From Ghiorsea sp. (lineage in GTDB: Bacteria > Pseudomonadota > Zetaproteobacteria > Mariprofundales > Mariprofundaceae): 62,205 nt of DNA. The stretch lies in contig JAUZSH010000022.1 in the NCBI GenBank assembly GCA_030949605.1, positions 1 to 62,205 of the forward strand, read 5' to 3'. Within the stretch, counting starts at the first letter, position 1, and every line of letters starts with the position of its first letter. The notes under the pieces were generated by a model, which made no database searches, had not been told where the DNA came from, and saw nothing but the letters and a program-made list of their open reading frames with translations. Below, one piece after another: positions 36,938 through 46,538 of the stretch. Made by a program: the position numbers and the translations under genes.

Positions 36938-37867
36938 ATGAGCTATGCTTTAGAAGTTAAGCAACTCACAAAAACATACCGTAACGGTAAACAAGCACTG
37001 CAAGGTGTTGACTTATCTGTGCCTGAAGGGTCATTTTTTGCCCTTTTAGGTCCCAACGGCGCTGGAAAATCATCACTCATCAATATTTTGGCTGACACTG
37101 TCAAACCAACTTCAGGTCACGTCACTTTTTTAGGGCATGATTTATTTAGAGAACGCCGCTGGTGCAAACAACACTTGGGCGTGGTTCCCCAAGAAATTGC
37201 CTTTGACCCCTTTTTCAATCCCCGTGACATTCTTAAAATCATGTCGGGGATGTTTGGCTTCAAACCCGACCTCAAATGGATTGATGAGCTTTTAGAACGC
37301 CTAGAGTTATCGGAACATGCTCATAAAAATGCCCGTCAATTATCAGGCGGTATGCGTAGACGACTTCTGGTGGCTCAAGCTTTGGTGCACAAACCCAAAG
37401 TTGTCATCTTAGATGAGCCAACTGCTGGTGTAGATGTGGAACTTCGCAAGCGTTTATGGGACTTCATGCGAGAATTAAATACAAACGGTACAACCATTTT
37501 ACTCACCACCCACTACCTCGAAGAAGCTGAAGAATTATGTGATCATGTTGCTATTATTGACCAAGGCAAACGCTTAACCTCTCAGTCCATGAAGGGTTTA
37601 TTGGATAGCGTAGGCAGCTCGGCGCTTGTTTTACAATATGCCAAACCCATGAGCCAGCAAGCATTATTAACACTCGCTCAATTTTCACCCCGTATAGATG
37701 GTGATAAAATACTATTATGTTTGAAAAAAGATCATTCAGGCAAAAATAATTTTAATGCTGTTTATCAAACTGCTATTCAAGTTTTGGGTGAAGCCAAATC
37801 AGTCCGCATTCAAAATGAAGACTTAGAGGATGTTTTTTTACGCATCACCAACGAGAAAAAAACATGA
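36938..37867 (+). CDS. ABC-2 type exporter, ATP-binding subunit
   Basis: 309 aa. Walker A GPNGAGKSSLIN, signature LSGGMRRRLLVAQAL, Walker B VVILDEPTAGVD, and the C-terminal extension typical of drug/lipid exporters of the YadG type. It overlaps the permease start by 4 bp, so the two are one transporter. Substrate unknown. Confidence 0.93.
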   Translation: MSYALEVKQLTKTYRNGKQALQGVDLSVPEGSFFALLGPNGAGKSSLINILADTVKPTSGHVTFLGHDLFRERRWCKQHLGVVPQEIAFDPFFNPRDILKIMSGMFGFKPDLKWIDELLERLELSEHAHKNARQLSGGMRRRLLVAQALVHKPKVVILDEPTAGVDVELRKRLWDFMRELNTNGTTILLTTHYLEEAEELCDHVAIIDQGKRLTSQSMKGLLDSVGSSALVLQYAKPMSQQALLTLAQFSPRIDGDKILLCLKKDHSGKNNFNAVYQTAIQVLGEAKSVRIQNEDLEDVFLRITNEKKT

Positions 37868-38625
37868 ACTGGTATGGCTGCTGGACACTTTACACCCGTG
37901 AAACACGTCGCTTCCTTAATGTGAATATGCAAACCATCGTTGCGCCTGCATTAACAGCCATCATGTATTTAATCGTCTTTCGTTATGCCATGGGCGATCG
38001 TGAAGTTCCAGGAATGGATGTGGCATACTTTGACTTTCTCATCCCTGGTCTTGTCATGATGGCCATGCTACAAAATGCCTTCGCCAATACTTCCAGCTCT
38101 ATTATGGTTGGAAAATTAATGAATGTGCAGATATTTCTCATGATGGCCCCTCTTTCTGCGCTGGAAGTGACCATTGCCTTTTTGGCAGCGGCAGTCACCC
38201 GAGCCGTGATTGTTGCCATTGTGCTGCTACTCGTGCTTGCACCTTTCACCAATGTTCACATCGAACACCTATGGATGATTCTGTTTTATGGTATTGCTGG
38301 CAGTATTATCATGGGTGGTTTGGGTTTGATTGGTGGCATGTGGTCAAAAACATTCGATGATATGGCATTATTAAACAATTTTATCATTATGCCGCTCACC
38401 TTTCTATCGGGTGTGTTTTATTCGGTGAAGCAACTTCCTGAAGTTTGGCAAACCATGAATCATTTCAATCCATTCTTTTACCTGATTGATGGCTTTCGCC
38501 ATGGTTTTTTAAATGTGGGTGATACCAACCCATCTCAAGCCATTATCGTGGTTTCTATCGCTACATTATCCACCATCTTTGCCTGCTGGTATCTTTGGCA
38601 TACAGGCTGGAAACTTAAAGAGTAA
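37864..38625 (+). CDS. ABC-2 type exporter, permease subunit
   Basis: 253 aa, six transmembrane helices, YadH-like. Family features include FDFLIPGLVMMAMLQNAF and the sequence FLSGVFYSVKQLPEVWQ before helix 5. Partner of the preceding ATPase. The gene ends 7 bp before element D. Confidence 0.92.
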   Translation: MNWYGCWTLYTRETRRFLNVNMQTIVAPALTAIMYLIVFRYAMGDREVPGMDVAYFDFLIPGLVMMAMLQNAFANTSSSIMVGKLMNVQIFLMMAPLSALEVTIAFLAAAVTRAVIVAIVLLLVLAPFTNVHIEHLWMILFYGIAGSIIMGGLGLIGGMWSKTFDDMALLNNFIIMPLTFLSGVFYSVKQLPEVWQTMNHFNPFFYLIDGFRHGFLNVGDTNPSQAIIVVSIATLSTIFACWYLWHTGWKLKE

Positions 38626-38723
38626 CTTTTTAGAGCCACTTGCAAAACTCTGGGTGGATGAGTGGCAATCCCACTTTGAGTGCATTTTTAGGCTGAAATG
38701 AGGGGCATGGTGGTTCCATACAC

Positions 38724-39292
38724 CCGACATTCCGCACCCTTGATTTTGATTTTTGGTATTTACTTACATTGAGCGGGTATGCTTTATCGTTTTCTTGGTT
38801 ATTTTATCCTTATAAATCAATGAGATAAGGATATACATCACGATTCTGATTATCCTACGAATTTCAATCTACAACCAACTTAAGCAAAAAGTTGAAAATC
38901 GGTACCGTAATTTTCATTAAATGGCTAAATGATTCGGTCATAAAAGGCTATTTTTATTCAATATGATGAGAACAAACATCATCCGACATCAATTTTAAAT
39001 CATTTTTTTAAAAAGAGATACCCTCTCAATGTAAGGCTCAATGTAAGTATTTAATGAAAAGACATGAAAACATAATGTTTTCAACGCTAAACAAGCTTAT
39101 TATGGTAATACATTGCTTGTGACTTTAGCCCTCATGACAAGAGGATTATTCATAATTTTAGTCATTTACCCTCAAATATACCTTTCATGAGAGGTGGCAC
39201 AGTTTATCGAAAACAGCCTCATTTTTATAACCTGTTGAAAAATATAGATAAATTAAATAAAGTAATATTGATTTAGGGGTGCGGAATGTCGG
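38724..39292. mobile_element. MITE-C inserted in element D, itself carrying MITE-A
   Basis: Terminal inverted repeats CCGACATTCCGCACCC and GGGTGCGGAATGTCGG, flanked by ATACAC (38718-38723 and 39293-39298). Without the nested MITE-A and its duplication the element is about 278 bp. A truncated relative lies at 33235-33370. No coding capacity; no transposase with these ends is in the window. Confidence 0.9.
38763..39047. mobile_element. MITE-A inside MITE-C
   Basis: 273-bp copy plus a 12-bp duplication of its right end (GCTCAATGTAAG twice). Target duplication TATTTA (38757-38762 and 39048-39053). The empty site TTTGGTATTTAATGAAA matches the uninterrupted MITE-C relative at about 33335-33350. 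Confidence 0.93.
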
Positions 39293-39412
39293 ATACACCG
39301 AAATTCCAGCCTAAAAACGCGCCAGAATGGGGAAGTCAATCGCCGCTCATGAGTTTTGCAAGTGGCTCTTTATACTGCATGATAAGGTCAAGCAGTATAA
39401 AAAGGGTGCTTT

Positions 39413-40783
39413 CTACATTCCAGAAGACTTTTCAATAAGTGCTTGGATTTTAACCTTCAAAGCTTTCACCAAAGATTCTCCCGTTTCATGCATCAACGTT
39501 GCAGACTCTGCTTCAACCATTACACGAAGTTTAGGCTCTGTACCTGAGGCGCGAACATTCACTCGCCCTGATTGACCCATCTTTAATTCTACATCTTTAA
39601 TCAAGCGCTGCACTTCAGCATCGGCAAGGACATCCACTTTCTTTTTCATCACAATATTCCACAATTTTTGTGGATAAAGTGTTAAATCTACCGCAAGTTC
39701 GGACAATGGTTGTTTGGCTTCTTGCATGGCACACAACAGTTGTAACGCCGTCATCAAACCATCACCTGTGGTATTACTATCCAATAAAATCATATGCCCT
39801 GATTGCTCGCCACCAAGGTTGCAACCCTTATCTCGCATCATTTCCAACACATATCTATCACCCACATTGGCTCTGAGCATTTGCACGCCGCGTTGTTCAA
39901 GAAAGTTGCCCAGCCCCATATTACTCATCAATGTTGTAACAACTGCGCCACCTTTAAGCTGCCCTTGCTTCAGTAAATGCTCTGCCAAAATGGCAATCAC
40001 TCGATCACCATCAACAAGCTCACCACTGGCATCACAGGCAATCAACCTATCTGCATCGCCATCAAGTGCAAAACCAATGTCTGCCTCAACTTCACGCACT
40101 TTGTCACACATGATTTTTGGGTAAGTAGAACCACAGTTTTGGTTGATGTTATAACCTGTAGGTTGGTCAAACAATGAAACAACTTCACACCCAAGTTCCT
40201 TCAACAACGTTGGGGCGACATCATAAGCAGCCCCATTGGCACTATCGACAACAACTTTAAATCCTGAAAAACGGGCATCTTTCGGCAGTGATGCCTTGAG
40301 AAATTCAATGTATCTTCCACGCGCATCATCCACACGCTCTGCTTTGCCAATCTCCAATGCTGGTGGCAAAGGTGGTAAGTCATCCAAGGCCGCCTCAATT
40401 TCAAGCTCCACACTATCTGGAAGTTTAAACCCATCAGCACCAAAAAACTTAATACCATTATCACCAGCGGGATTGTGCGATGCCGATAACACCACTCCTA
40501 TATCAGCCCGTAAACTGCGCGTTAAGTAAGCTACTGCAGGTGTTGGTACAGGACCAACAAGTAAAACATTCATGCCTTGGGCTGTCAAACCTGCACAAAG
40601 TGCTGATTCAATCATATAACCTGAAAGCCGTGTATCCTTACCAATCAAAACATGTGGTTTATGTTTCAAATGTTTAGTCAGTACATAACCTGCTGCCCGA
40701 CCTAGACGAAGTGCAAACTCTGCGGTCATCGGGTCAGTATTAACTTCACCACGTACACCATCTGTTCCAAAATATTTTCGCAT
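39413..40783 (-). CDS. glmM: Phosphoglucosamine mutase
   Basis: 456 aa. Converts glucosamine-6-phosphate to glucosamine-1-phosphate for UDP-GlcNAc synthesis. Start motif RKYFGTDGVRG, active-site serine loop VVLSASHNPAGDNGIKF, metal loop DGDADRLIA, sugar-binding GGEQSGH. Last gene of the leftward operon; linkage to cdaA/ybbR is typical, because CdaR and GlmM modulate CdaA. Confidence 0.97.
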   Translation of the reverse strand: MRKYFGTDGVRGEVNTDPMTAEFALRLGRAAGYVLTKHLKHKPHVLIGKDTRLSGYMIESALCAGLTAQGMNVLLVGPVPTPAVAYLTRSLRADIGVVLSASHNPAGDNGIKFFGADGFKLPDSVELEIEAALDDLPPLPPALEIGKAERVDDARGRYIEFLKASLPKDARFSGFKVVVDSANGAAYDVAPTLLKELGCEVVSLFDQPTGYNINQNCGSTYPKIMCDKVREVEADIGFALDGDADRLIACDASGELVDGDRVIAILAEHLLKQGQLKGGAVVTTLMSNMGLGNFLEQRGVQMLRANVGDRYVLEMMRDKGCNLGGEQSGHMILLDSNTTGDGLMTALQLLCAMQEAKQPLSELAVDLTLYPQKLWNIVMKKKVDVLADAEVQRLIKDVELKMGQSGRVNVRASGTEPKLRVMVEAESATLMHETGESLVKALKVKIQALIEKSSGM

Positions 40784-40803
40784 GTCTCATTTACCTTCAT
40801 TCT

Positions 40804-41979
40804 TTAATTTTTTAACTGTCTATCTGGCTCAATAAGCGCTGGCACAGCAATCTTTTCTCGCCTAGGCTCTTCTTCGATTATGCCTGTGTATACATCCTCA
40901 ATCACAGGCACAACAGATACTGGAACAACCTCTTCCTTAACTTCAATTTGAACAGGTTTCTCAACCGCATCCTTCATGTGATATTGCGCGGGAACAGGGA
41001 CAATAGATGCTGGAACAACCTCTTCCTTAACTTCAATTTGAACAGGTTTCTCAACCGCATCCTTCATGTGATATTGCGCGGGAACAGGGACAATAGATGC
41101 TGGAGCAACCTCTTCCTTAACTTCAATTTGAACAGGTTTCTCAACCCCATCCTTCATGTGATATTGCGCGGGAACAGGGACAATAGATGCTGGAACAATC
41201 TCTTTCTTAGCTTTAATCAACTGACCATGTCCGCCTTCAGGTATAGGAACAATAGATGCTCCATCTTCCACCATGAGATGATCTTCAGAGGTCGATAAGG
41301 CTTCCTTACGCAGAAATTTATCATTATTTTGCACAGTACGCGTCCACACAAGGTCACCACGCACACGAATTTTCACATCTTTTTCTAAGGTGTGGATGCC
41401 TTGACCACTTAAAGGTACAACCGTTGTTTGCACATCAAATAGACCTTGCTTTAAATTCAATCTTAAGGCAGAAGTTTCAACCTTATCCATGGTACTTAAC
41501 CATACCTCAGGTCCCGAAAGGGTAATCACCGAGGGTGTTATCACCACATGCTCGGCTTTCCATCCTTGCGCCAGATCAAATATCGGCTGTACTTTAATCG
41601 TTCGTTTTACAATATGATCCACTTGAAGCTGCACACTATCAGGTTGAATTTTTTCCACTTTAAGACCTGCAGGTAAATCAATGGTTTCAATATCCAAAGC
41701 TTGCTCAATCACACCTGGCATATTTAAAGAAGAAGCATCCACAGAAACAAATAAAGCCTGAGTATCTAAGGAATTAAGTAATGCCTGAAGCCCTGAAACC
41801 GTGATACTGACCTGATCGGGCAAATCATTCACAATCATCATATTTTCAGGAACATCCCTCACCTGTAAAGCAACATCAAGGCGCACTGAACCCATACCTT
41901 GCCCATGAACTTGCGCCCAAAGCACAATGGCAATCACAATCGACCAAAAAGGGAGACCTAGACGGTGAATATAGCTCAT
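40804..41979 (-). CDS. YbbR/CdaR-like protein with C-terminal 30-aa tandem repeats
   Basis: 391 aa. One N-terminal membrane anchor (LGLPFWSIVIAIVLWAQV) and about three YbbR domains (residues about 25-220). The family modulates the diadenylate cyclase CdaA, whose gene overlaps this one by 4 bp. The C-terminal third has three near-identical 30-aa units containing VPAQYHMKD and EKPVQIEVKEEV, encoded by a 90-bp DNA repeat, followed by a variant unit. They are Pro/Val/Glu-rich and likely extended in the periplasm. This tail is not part of the usual family. Confidence 0.85.
   Translation of the reverse strand: MSYIHRLGLPFWSIVIAIVLWAQVHGQGMGSVRLDVALQVRDVPENMMIVNDLPDQVSITVSGLQALLNSLDTQALFVSVDASSLNMPGVIEQALDIETIDLPAGLKVEKIQPDSVQLQVDHIVKRTIKVQPIFDLAQGWKAEHVVITPSVITLSGPEVWLSTMDKVETSALRLNLKQGLFDVQTTVVPLSGQGIHTLEKDVKIRVRGDLVWTRTVQNNDKFLRKEALSTSEDHLMVEDGASIVPIPEGGHGQLIKAKKEIVPASIVPVPAQYHMKDGVEKPVQIEVKEEVAPASIVPVPAQYHMKDAVEKPVQIEVKEEVVPASIVPVPAQYHMKDAVEKPVQIEVKEEVVPVSVVPVIEDVYTGIIEEEPRREKIAVPALIEPDRQLKN
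40924..41193. repeat. Three 90-bp tandem repeats in the ybbR-like gene
   Basis: Three units (40924-41013, 41014-41103, 41104-41193) differing at a handful of bases, in frame with the coding sequence. A diverged fourth begins at 41194. Such perfect repeats usually change copy number by slippage or recombination. Confidence 0.92.
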
Positions 41980-42782
41980 GTTTTGCTGCTACCAGTAAAT
42001 TTTATACTTGCCAGCCCTAAAGCCAAAGCTTTTCTCAACTCATTTCCGTGCAAAGACTCGCTCATCTCGCCATTTTCAACCAAATGAATATCACCACGTT
42101 CTTCAGACACCACCAAAACCAAGGCATCATTCTCTTCACTCAAGCCAATGGCTGCACGGTGTCTCGTTCCATATGCACCCAAAACATGCTTGGACTTGGC
42201 CAAAGGTAACAAAACACGAGCCGCACGAATCTCTGGCATACCTGCATGGTCTAAGCCTAAAAGCAAAGCACCATCATGTAATGGTATGTCTGGGCAGAAT
42301 AAGGTTACAATCAGATCCGCATTCACTTCAGCATGAATCACAACACCACTTTCATCCAAATGCTTGAGACCCGTTTCACGCTCAAAGACCAAAAGTGCGC
42401 CCCATCGTTTTTTCACAAGGCTATGCGTAGCCTCGACAACTTCATTAATCAGCTTGTCTTGTGGCTCAATACTTGTCGAAAGTGGATTCACCGCAACCCG
42501 CATTAAACCTTTACGAATTTCTGCCTGAAATAGCACCACCAAAATCACAATAAACACAGCAAAAACTTGATTAAATATCCATTCAACCGTCAGTAGCCCA
42601 AAAATACGCGCAACTTCATACAGGACAAGCATCAATAGCAAGCCGATTAACATTTGTTCCGCATGCGTACCACGAATTAAACGTAATACATAATAAACCA
42701 CCAATGCCACAATCCCAATGTCAATGAAATCAATAAAGCTCAACTGGAAGCTCTCCAGCAACATCGTAAAGTCACTGATCAT
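41976..42782 (-). CDS. cdaA: Diadenylate cyclase CdaA (c-di-AMP synthase)
   Basis: 268 aa. Three N-terminal transmembrane helices (about 15-85), then the DisA_N catalytic domain with the hallmark motifs DGALLL and GTRHRAAIG. Makes c-di-AMP from two ATP at the inner membrane. Overlaps ybbR by 4 bp and folP by 4 bp. The final 60 residues are Glu/Leu-rich without a recognisable domain. Confidence 0.95.
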   Translation of the reverse strand: MISDFTMLLESFQLSFIDFIDIGIVALVVYYVLRLIRGTHAEQMLIGLLLMLVLYEVARIFGLLTVEWIFNQVFAVFIVILVVLFQAEIRKGLMRVAVNPLSTSIEPQDKLINEVVEATHSLVKKRWGALLVFERETGLKHLDESGVVIHAEVNADLIVTLFCPDIPLHDGALLLGLDHAGMPEIRAARVLLPLAKSKHVLGAYGTRHRAAIGLSEENDALVLVVSEERGDIHLVENGEMSESLHGNELRKALALGLASIKFTGSSKT

Positions 42783-43606
42783 AGAATTTTGGCATCTGCA
42801 AGCTTCGATGCAACAAGCGCTGTTTTATGGTGTTCAAAACAATCATGAACACGAATCATATCCGCACCACAAAAAATCCCGACAGTTGATGCAACAGCAG
42901 TTTCTATTTCCCTCTGATGAACCTCAGAGTTTGTCATAGCACCCAAAAAAGATTTGCGCGATGCACCCAACAATACAGGCATATCGAATGTTTTTTTAAT
43001 CACATTAATATTTGCAATCAAATTCAAATTATCTTCAAGACGTTTACCAAATCCGATACCTGGATCTAAAATCATCGCTGATGTTTGAACTCCTGCCTGA
43101 ACACAAGCTTCAATCCTCTGCTCAAAAAAGAAAAGAACTTCGCTCAGCACATCATCATAGTGAGGATTCGTTTGCATGGTTTTCACATTACCCTGCATAT
43201 GCATCAAACACACATCGACACCTGTGTCAGCAACAACATACAAACTGTTGGAATCAAAGGTTAACGCACTAACATCATTCACTAGCCTAGCACCTGCCAC
43301 AATAGCTTTCTGCATCACTTCAGCTTTCATGGTATCAATGGAAACAGGAATATCTCTTTCGGTTAAAGCTTGTACGACAGGTATAACCCTAGCCAACTCT
43401 TCTTGTACATCCACAGGTGAAGCATTGGGGCGCGTGGATTCGCCACCAACATCAACCACATTCGCACCGTGCAATACCATCTGTTTTGCACGCAATATAA
43501 GTGCTTTTAAATTGTCATTGTTTCCATCTGAAAAGGAATCGGGTGTACAGTTAAGTACACCCATCAACCAAGCTGGTCGATGCTTTTGGCGAAACCAGCG
43601 GGACAA
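42779..43606 (-). CDS. folP: Dihydropteroate synthase
   Basis: 275 aa. Joins p-aminobenzoate to the pterin in folate synthesis. Signatures MGVLNCTPDSFSDG, DVGGESTRPNA, ILDPGIGFGK and LLGASRKSFLG. Starts 2 bp after the ftsH stop, the usual ftsH-folP order. Confidence 0.97.
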   Translation of the reverse strand: MSRWFRQKHRPAWLMGVLNCTPDSFSDGNNDNLKALILRAKQMVLHGANVVDVGGESTRPNASPVDVQEELARVIPVVQALTERDIPVSIDTMKAEVMQKAIVAGARLVNDVSALTFDSNSLYVVADTGVDVCLMHMQGNVKTMQTNPHYDDVLSEVLFFFEQRIEACVQAGVQTSAMILDPGIGFGKRLEDNLNLIANINVIKKTFDMPVLLGASRKSFLGAMTNSEVHQREIETAVASTVGIFCGADMIRVHDCFEHHKTALVASKLADAKIL

Positions 43607-43608
43607 TA

Positions 43609-45534
43609 TTAACTCTCTTGCCCAGTTCCTTTATCAGAAACCTGATGATCTTCCTTATCATCATCCATCACCACGGAACTATCATCATCGACATCCGCTT
43701 TAGGCATTTTATTTAAATCATCTTTTCGGCTAATTTTTTCACCTTTCAACAAGGCCGTCACTTCTTTGCCTGATAAAGTTTCATACTCCAAAAGACCTTG
43801 GGCAATAATCTCTAACTCATCTCTATGTTCGGTAAGAATAAAGCGAGCTTTTTCTTCAGCAATATCAACAAACGCTCGTACTTCTTCATCAATAATACGA
43901 GAAGTTGCATCCGATACATGTTTACTTTGTGTTACCGAACGACCAAGAAATACTTCTTCTTCATTTTCAGAGAAACGCAATCTTCCCAACCTATCACTAA
44001 AGCCATATTCAGTGACCATTGCTTTGGCAATTTTAGTCGCTTGCTGAATATCATGCCCAGCACCTGTGGTAATATTTTCTTTGCCAAACACCAGTTCTTC
44101 AGCCATTCGTCCACCAAACAATGATGCCAAACGTGATTCCAATTCAATGCGTGATTGGCTCAACCTATCCCGTTCTGGTAAATTCATCGTCACGCCCAGT
44201 GCGCGGCCACGAGGGATAATTGTCACTTTATGTAACGGGTCATGTTTGGGGCTATGAATACCCACCAAAGCATGCCCTGCCTCATGGTATGCGGTTAACG
44301 CCTTTTCTTCCTCAGTCATAATCATAGAGCGACGCTCTGCACCCATCATCACTTTATCTTTGGCTTCTTCAAAGTCTTGGTTAGTCACTTTATCACGATT
44401 ATAACGTGCTGCACTCAATGCAGCTTCGTTGACAAGGTTTGCCAAGTCCGCACCTGAAAAACCAGGTGTGCCACGCGCCAATGCTTTCACATCCACATCT
44501 GATGAAAGGGGTACTTTTTTCATATGTACTTTCAAAATAGCAACGCGACCAGGCATGTCTGGATTACCCACAGTCACTTGGCGGTCGAAGCGACCTGGAC
44601 GCAATAATGCAGGGTCAAGCACATCTGGGCGATTGGTTGCTGCCACAAGAATCACACCTTCATTGGCCTCAAAACCATCCATTTCAACCAATAATTGGTT
44701 TAATGTTTGTTCACGCTCATCATTGCCACCACCAAGACCTGCACCACGATGCCTACCCATAGCATCAATTTCATCGACGAAAATAATACACGGTGCATTC
44801 TTTTTAGCTTGTTCAAACATGTCCCGTACGCGTGATGCACCGACACCCACAAACATTTCCACAAAGTCCGAACCTGAAATGGAATAGAAAGGTACCTCAG
44901 CTTCACCCGCAATCGCACGACCCAGCAATGTTTTGCCCGTACCCGGAGGGCCTACAAGCAGAATACCTTTAGGAATTTTACCACCCAAACGGGTAAATTT
45001 TGATGGGTCACGCAAAAATTCAATCACTTCTGTGACTTCCTGCTTGGCTTCATCGCAACCTGCAACATCATCAAACGTTTTTCTGTCTGAATGTTCAGTG
45101 AGCAACTTCGCTTTGGACTTACCAAACCCCATCGCACCACCTTTACCGCCACCTTGCATTTGACGCATAAAAAATATCCATACGCCAATCAACAATAACA
45201 TGGGAAACCAAGAAATAAGAATGGTTAAAAACAACGACTCTTCTCGATGGCTTGCTTGGACCTCAACCTTGGCATCAATCAAACGTTGCACCAATGTTGG
45301 ATCGTTTGGAAGCTCCAACTCAAAGCGTGTAATATTCCCTGCCATATCTCGGTAGTGACCCACAGCTTGTTTATCTTGAATCGTCACGTCATCGACAAGC
45401 CCTTGATCCACCTTTTCGACAAATGCTGTATAACTCATGGGCTCTGTTTTTCCATTCATGGAGCCGCTGAACATATTAAAAATGCTCATCATCGTCATGC
45501 CAATCACAACCCACAACAGTAAATTCTTACTCAT
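43609..45534 (-). CDS. ftsH: ATP-dependent zinc metalloprotease FtsH
   Basis: 641 aa. Inner-membrane AAA+ protease for misfolded membrane proteins and regulators such as LpxC. Two N-terminal transmembrane helices (about 5-25 and 105-125) with a periplasmic loop, Walker A GPPGTGKT, Walker [31 protein letters not shown], zinc motif HEAGH. Acidic, disordered tail. Follows tilS by 26 bp. Confidence 0.98.
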   Translation of the reverse strand: MSKNLLLWVVIGMTMMSIFNMFSGSMNGKTEPMSYTAFVEKVDQGLVDDVTIQDKQAVGHYRDMAGNITRFELELPNDPTLVQRLIDAKVEVQASHREESLFLTILISWFPMLLLIGVWIFFMRQMQGGGKGGAMGFGKSKAKLLTEHSDRKTFDDVAGCDEAKQEVTEVIEFLRDPSKFTRLGGKIPKGILLVGPPGTGKTLLGRAIAGEAEVPFYSISGSDFVEMFVGVGASRVRDMFEQAKKNAPCIIFVDEIDAMGRHRGAGLGGGNDEREQTLNQLLVEMDGFEANEGVILVAATNRPDVLDPALLRPGRFDRQVTVGNPDMPGRVAILKVHMKKVPLSSDVDVKALARGTPGFSGADLANLVNEAALSAARYNRDKVTNQDFEEAKDKVMMGAERRSMIMTEEEKALTAYHEAGHALVGIHSPKHDPLHKVTIIPRGRALGVTMNLPERDRLSQSRIELESRLASLFGGRMAEELVFGKENITTGAGHDIQQATKIAKAMVTEYGFSDRLGRLRFSENEEEVFLGRSVTQSKHVSDATSRIIDEEVRAFVDIAEEKARFILTEHRDELEIIAQGLLEYETLSGKEVTALLKGEKISRKDDLNKMPKADVDDDSSVVMDDDKEDHQVSDKGTGQES

Positions 45535-45560
45535 CTTATTAACCTCTTTATTCCTAACAT

Positions 45561-46538
45561 CTAAGCACTAAGCTTTTGATTTCTTTTGAAAATTTTCAGA
45601 TTTTCGCCTTGTCTTTCCAGATAGCAACCCGACAAACTAACCCAACCATTTGCACCATGTTGCTGCCACTGTTCAATGGCTTTAAAATGTCTTCTGCCAA
45701 GCACTTTACCATCAGTAAAAAGAATACCAATCATTTTTTGTAAAAGATAAACACGCACTGAAGGAGTTTGCATCAACCACTCTTGCCAATCCATGCTGCA
45801 TCCTTGTCTTCCTTGCTCCTCAATCACATCAATCACATACTTTTCTGCCAACCCTCTAATACCCTCTTGCACGCGTATTGCTTGCTGTTGATAACGTAAA
45901 AAAAGAGCCGTAGGATCTACATCGTGATTTTGTATCATGGGAAACAGTTGATGGCGAATTTTATTACGCCAAATTCTAACATCTTGATTGCTTGGGTCTT
46001 CTATCCAATCAATATTTTGTTCATGTAAATATTGTTTTATTTTGACTTTTTCTACATCCAGAAAAGATCGGTATAAAAACAAGTCACCCTGCTTTCTTAC
46101 GCCTTGCATACCTTGGCACCCAGCCACACCAGCACCTTGTAACAAACGCATACATACTGTTTCAGCCTGATCTTCTCGGTGATGACCTATCGTAAGGTGA
46201 AAACATTGCGTTTCCTCTGCCATATCTGTAAAAGCAGCATAACGCAGCTGTCGTGATTCTGCTTCAATATTCTGCTTTGGCTTTCGCAGTGTTTTACAGT
46301 AGAAAGGAATACCCCAAGCCTCAGCACGTTGCGCCAGCAACACCGCTTGTTTTGCCGATGATCCAGACCAGCCATGATCAATATGCCACGCAGACACATC
46401 ATAACCTTCAATTTTTAAATAGTGCAACAGTGCTGTCGAGTCTGCACCACCAGACCATGCTACCGCCAATCTTTGGGGCAATATTTTTAATGTCTGCTTG
46501 GGTAAGTTAAAAAAGTCTGCCCCACGCTTCACTGCCAA
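45561..46538 (-). CDS. tilS: tRNA(Ile)-lysidine synthetase
   Basis: 325 aa. Adds lysine to C34 of tRNA-Ile(CAU), changing its decoding to AUA. PP-loop [15 protein letters not shown] near residue 30; substrate region [20 protein letters not shown]; ends with a short C-terminal domain, shorter than the E. coli enzyme (432 aa). Its start overlaps the end of the preceding unknown gene by 10 bp. Confidence 0.93.
   Translation of the reverse strand: MAVKRGADFFNLPKQTLKILPQRLAVAWSGGADSTALLHYLKIEGYDVSAWHIDHGWSGSSAKQAVLLAQRAEAWGIPFYCKTLRKPKQNIEAESRQLRYAAFTDMAEETQCFHLTIGHHREDQAETVCMRLLQGAGVAGCQGMQGVRKQGDLFLYRSFLDVEKVKIKQYLHEQNIDWIEDPSNQDVRIWRNKIRHQLFPMIQNHDVDPTALFLRYQQQAIRVQEGIRGLAEKYVIDVIEEQGRQGCSMDWQEWLMQTPSVRVYLLQKMIGILFTDGKVLGRRHFKAIEQWQQHGANGWVSLSGCYLERQGENLKIFKRNQKLSA

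Larger units (their letters stand above)
38633..39368. repeat. Element D interrupted by MITE-C
   Basis: Ends GAGCCACTTGCAAAACT and AGTTTTGCAAGTGGCTC. The left half (38633-38717) and right half (39299-39368) together match the uninterrupted copy at 54384-54544. MITE-C sits between, with a target duplication. The gap 38626-39412 thus consists wholly of three nested repeats. Confidence 0.9.

Noticed and set aside
40948-41298. Rightward 116-aa ORF with Asn/Arg-rich repeats opposite the ybbR-like gene.
   Set aside because: It is the antisense shadow of the 90-bp tandem repeat; no ribosome-binding site and odd composition.
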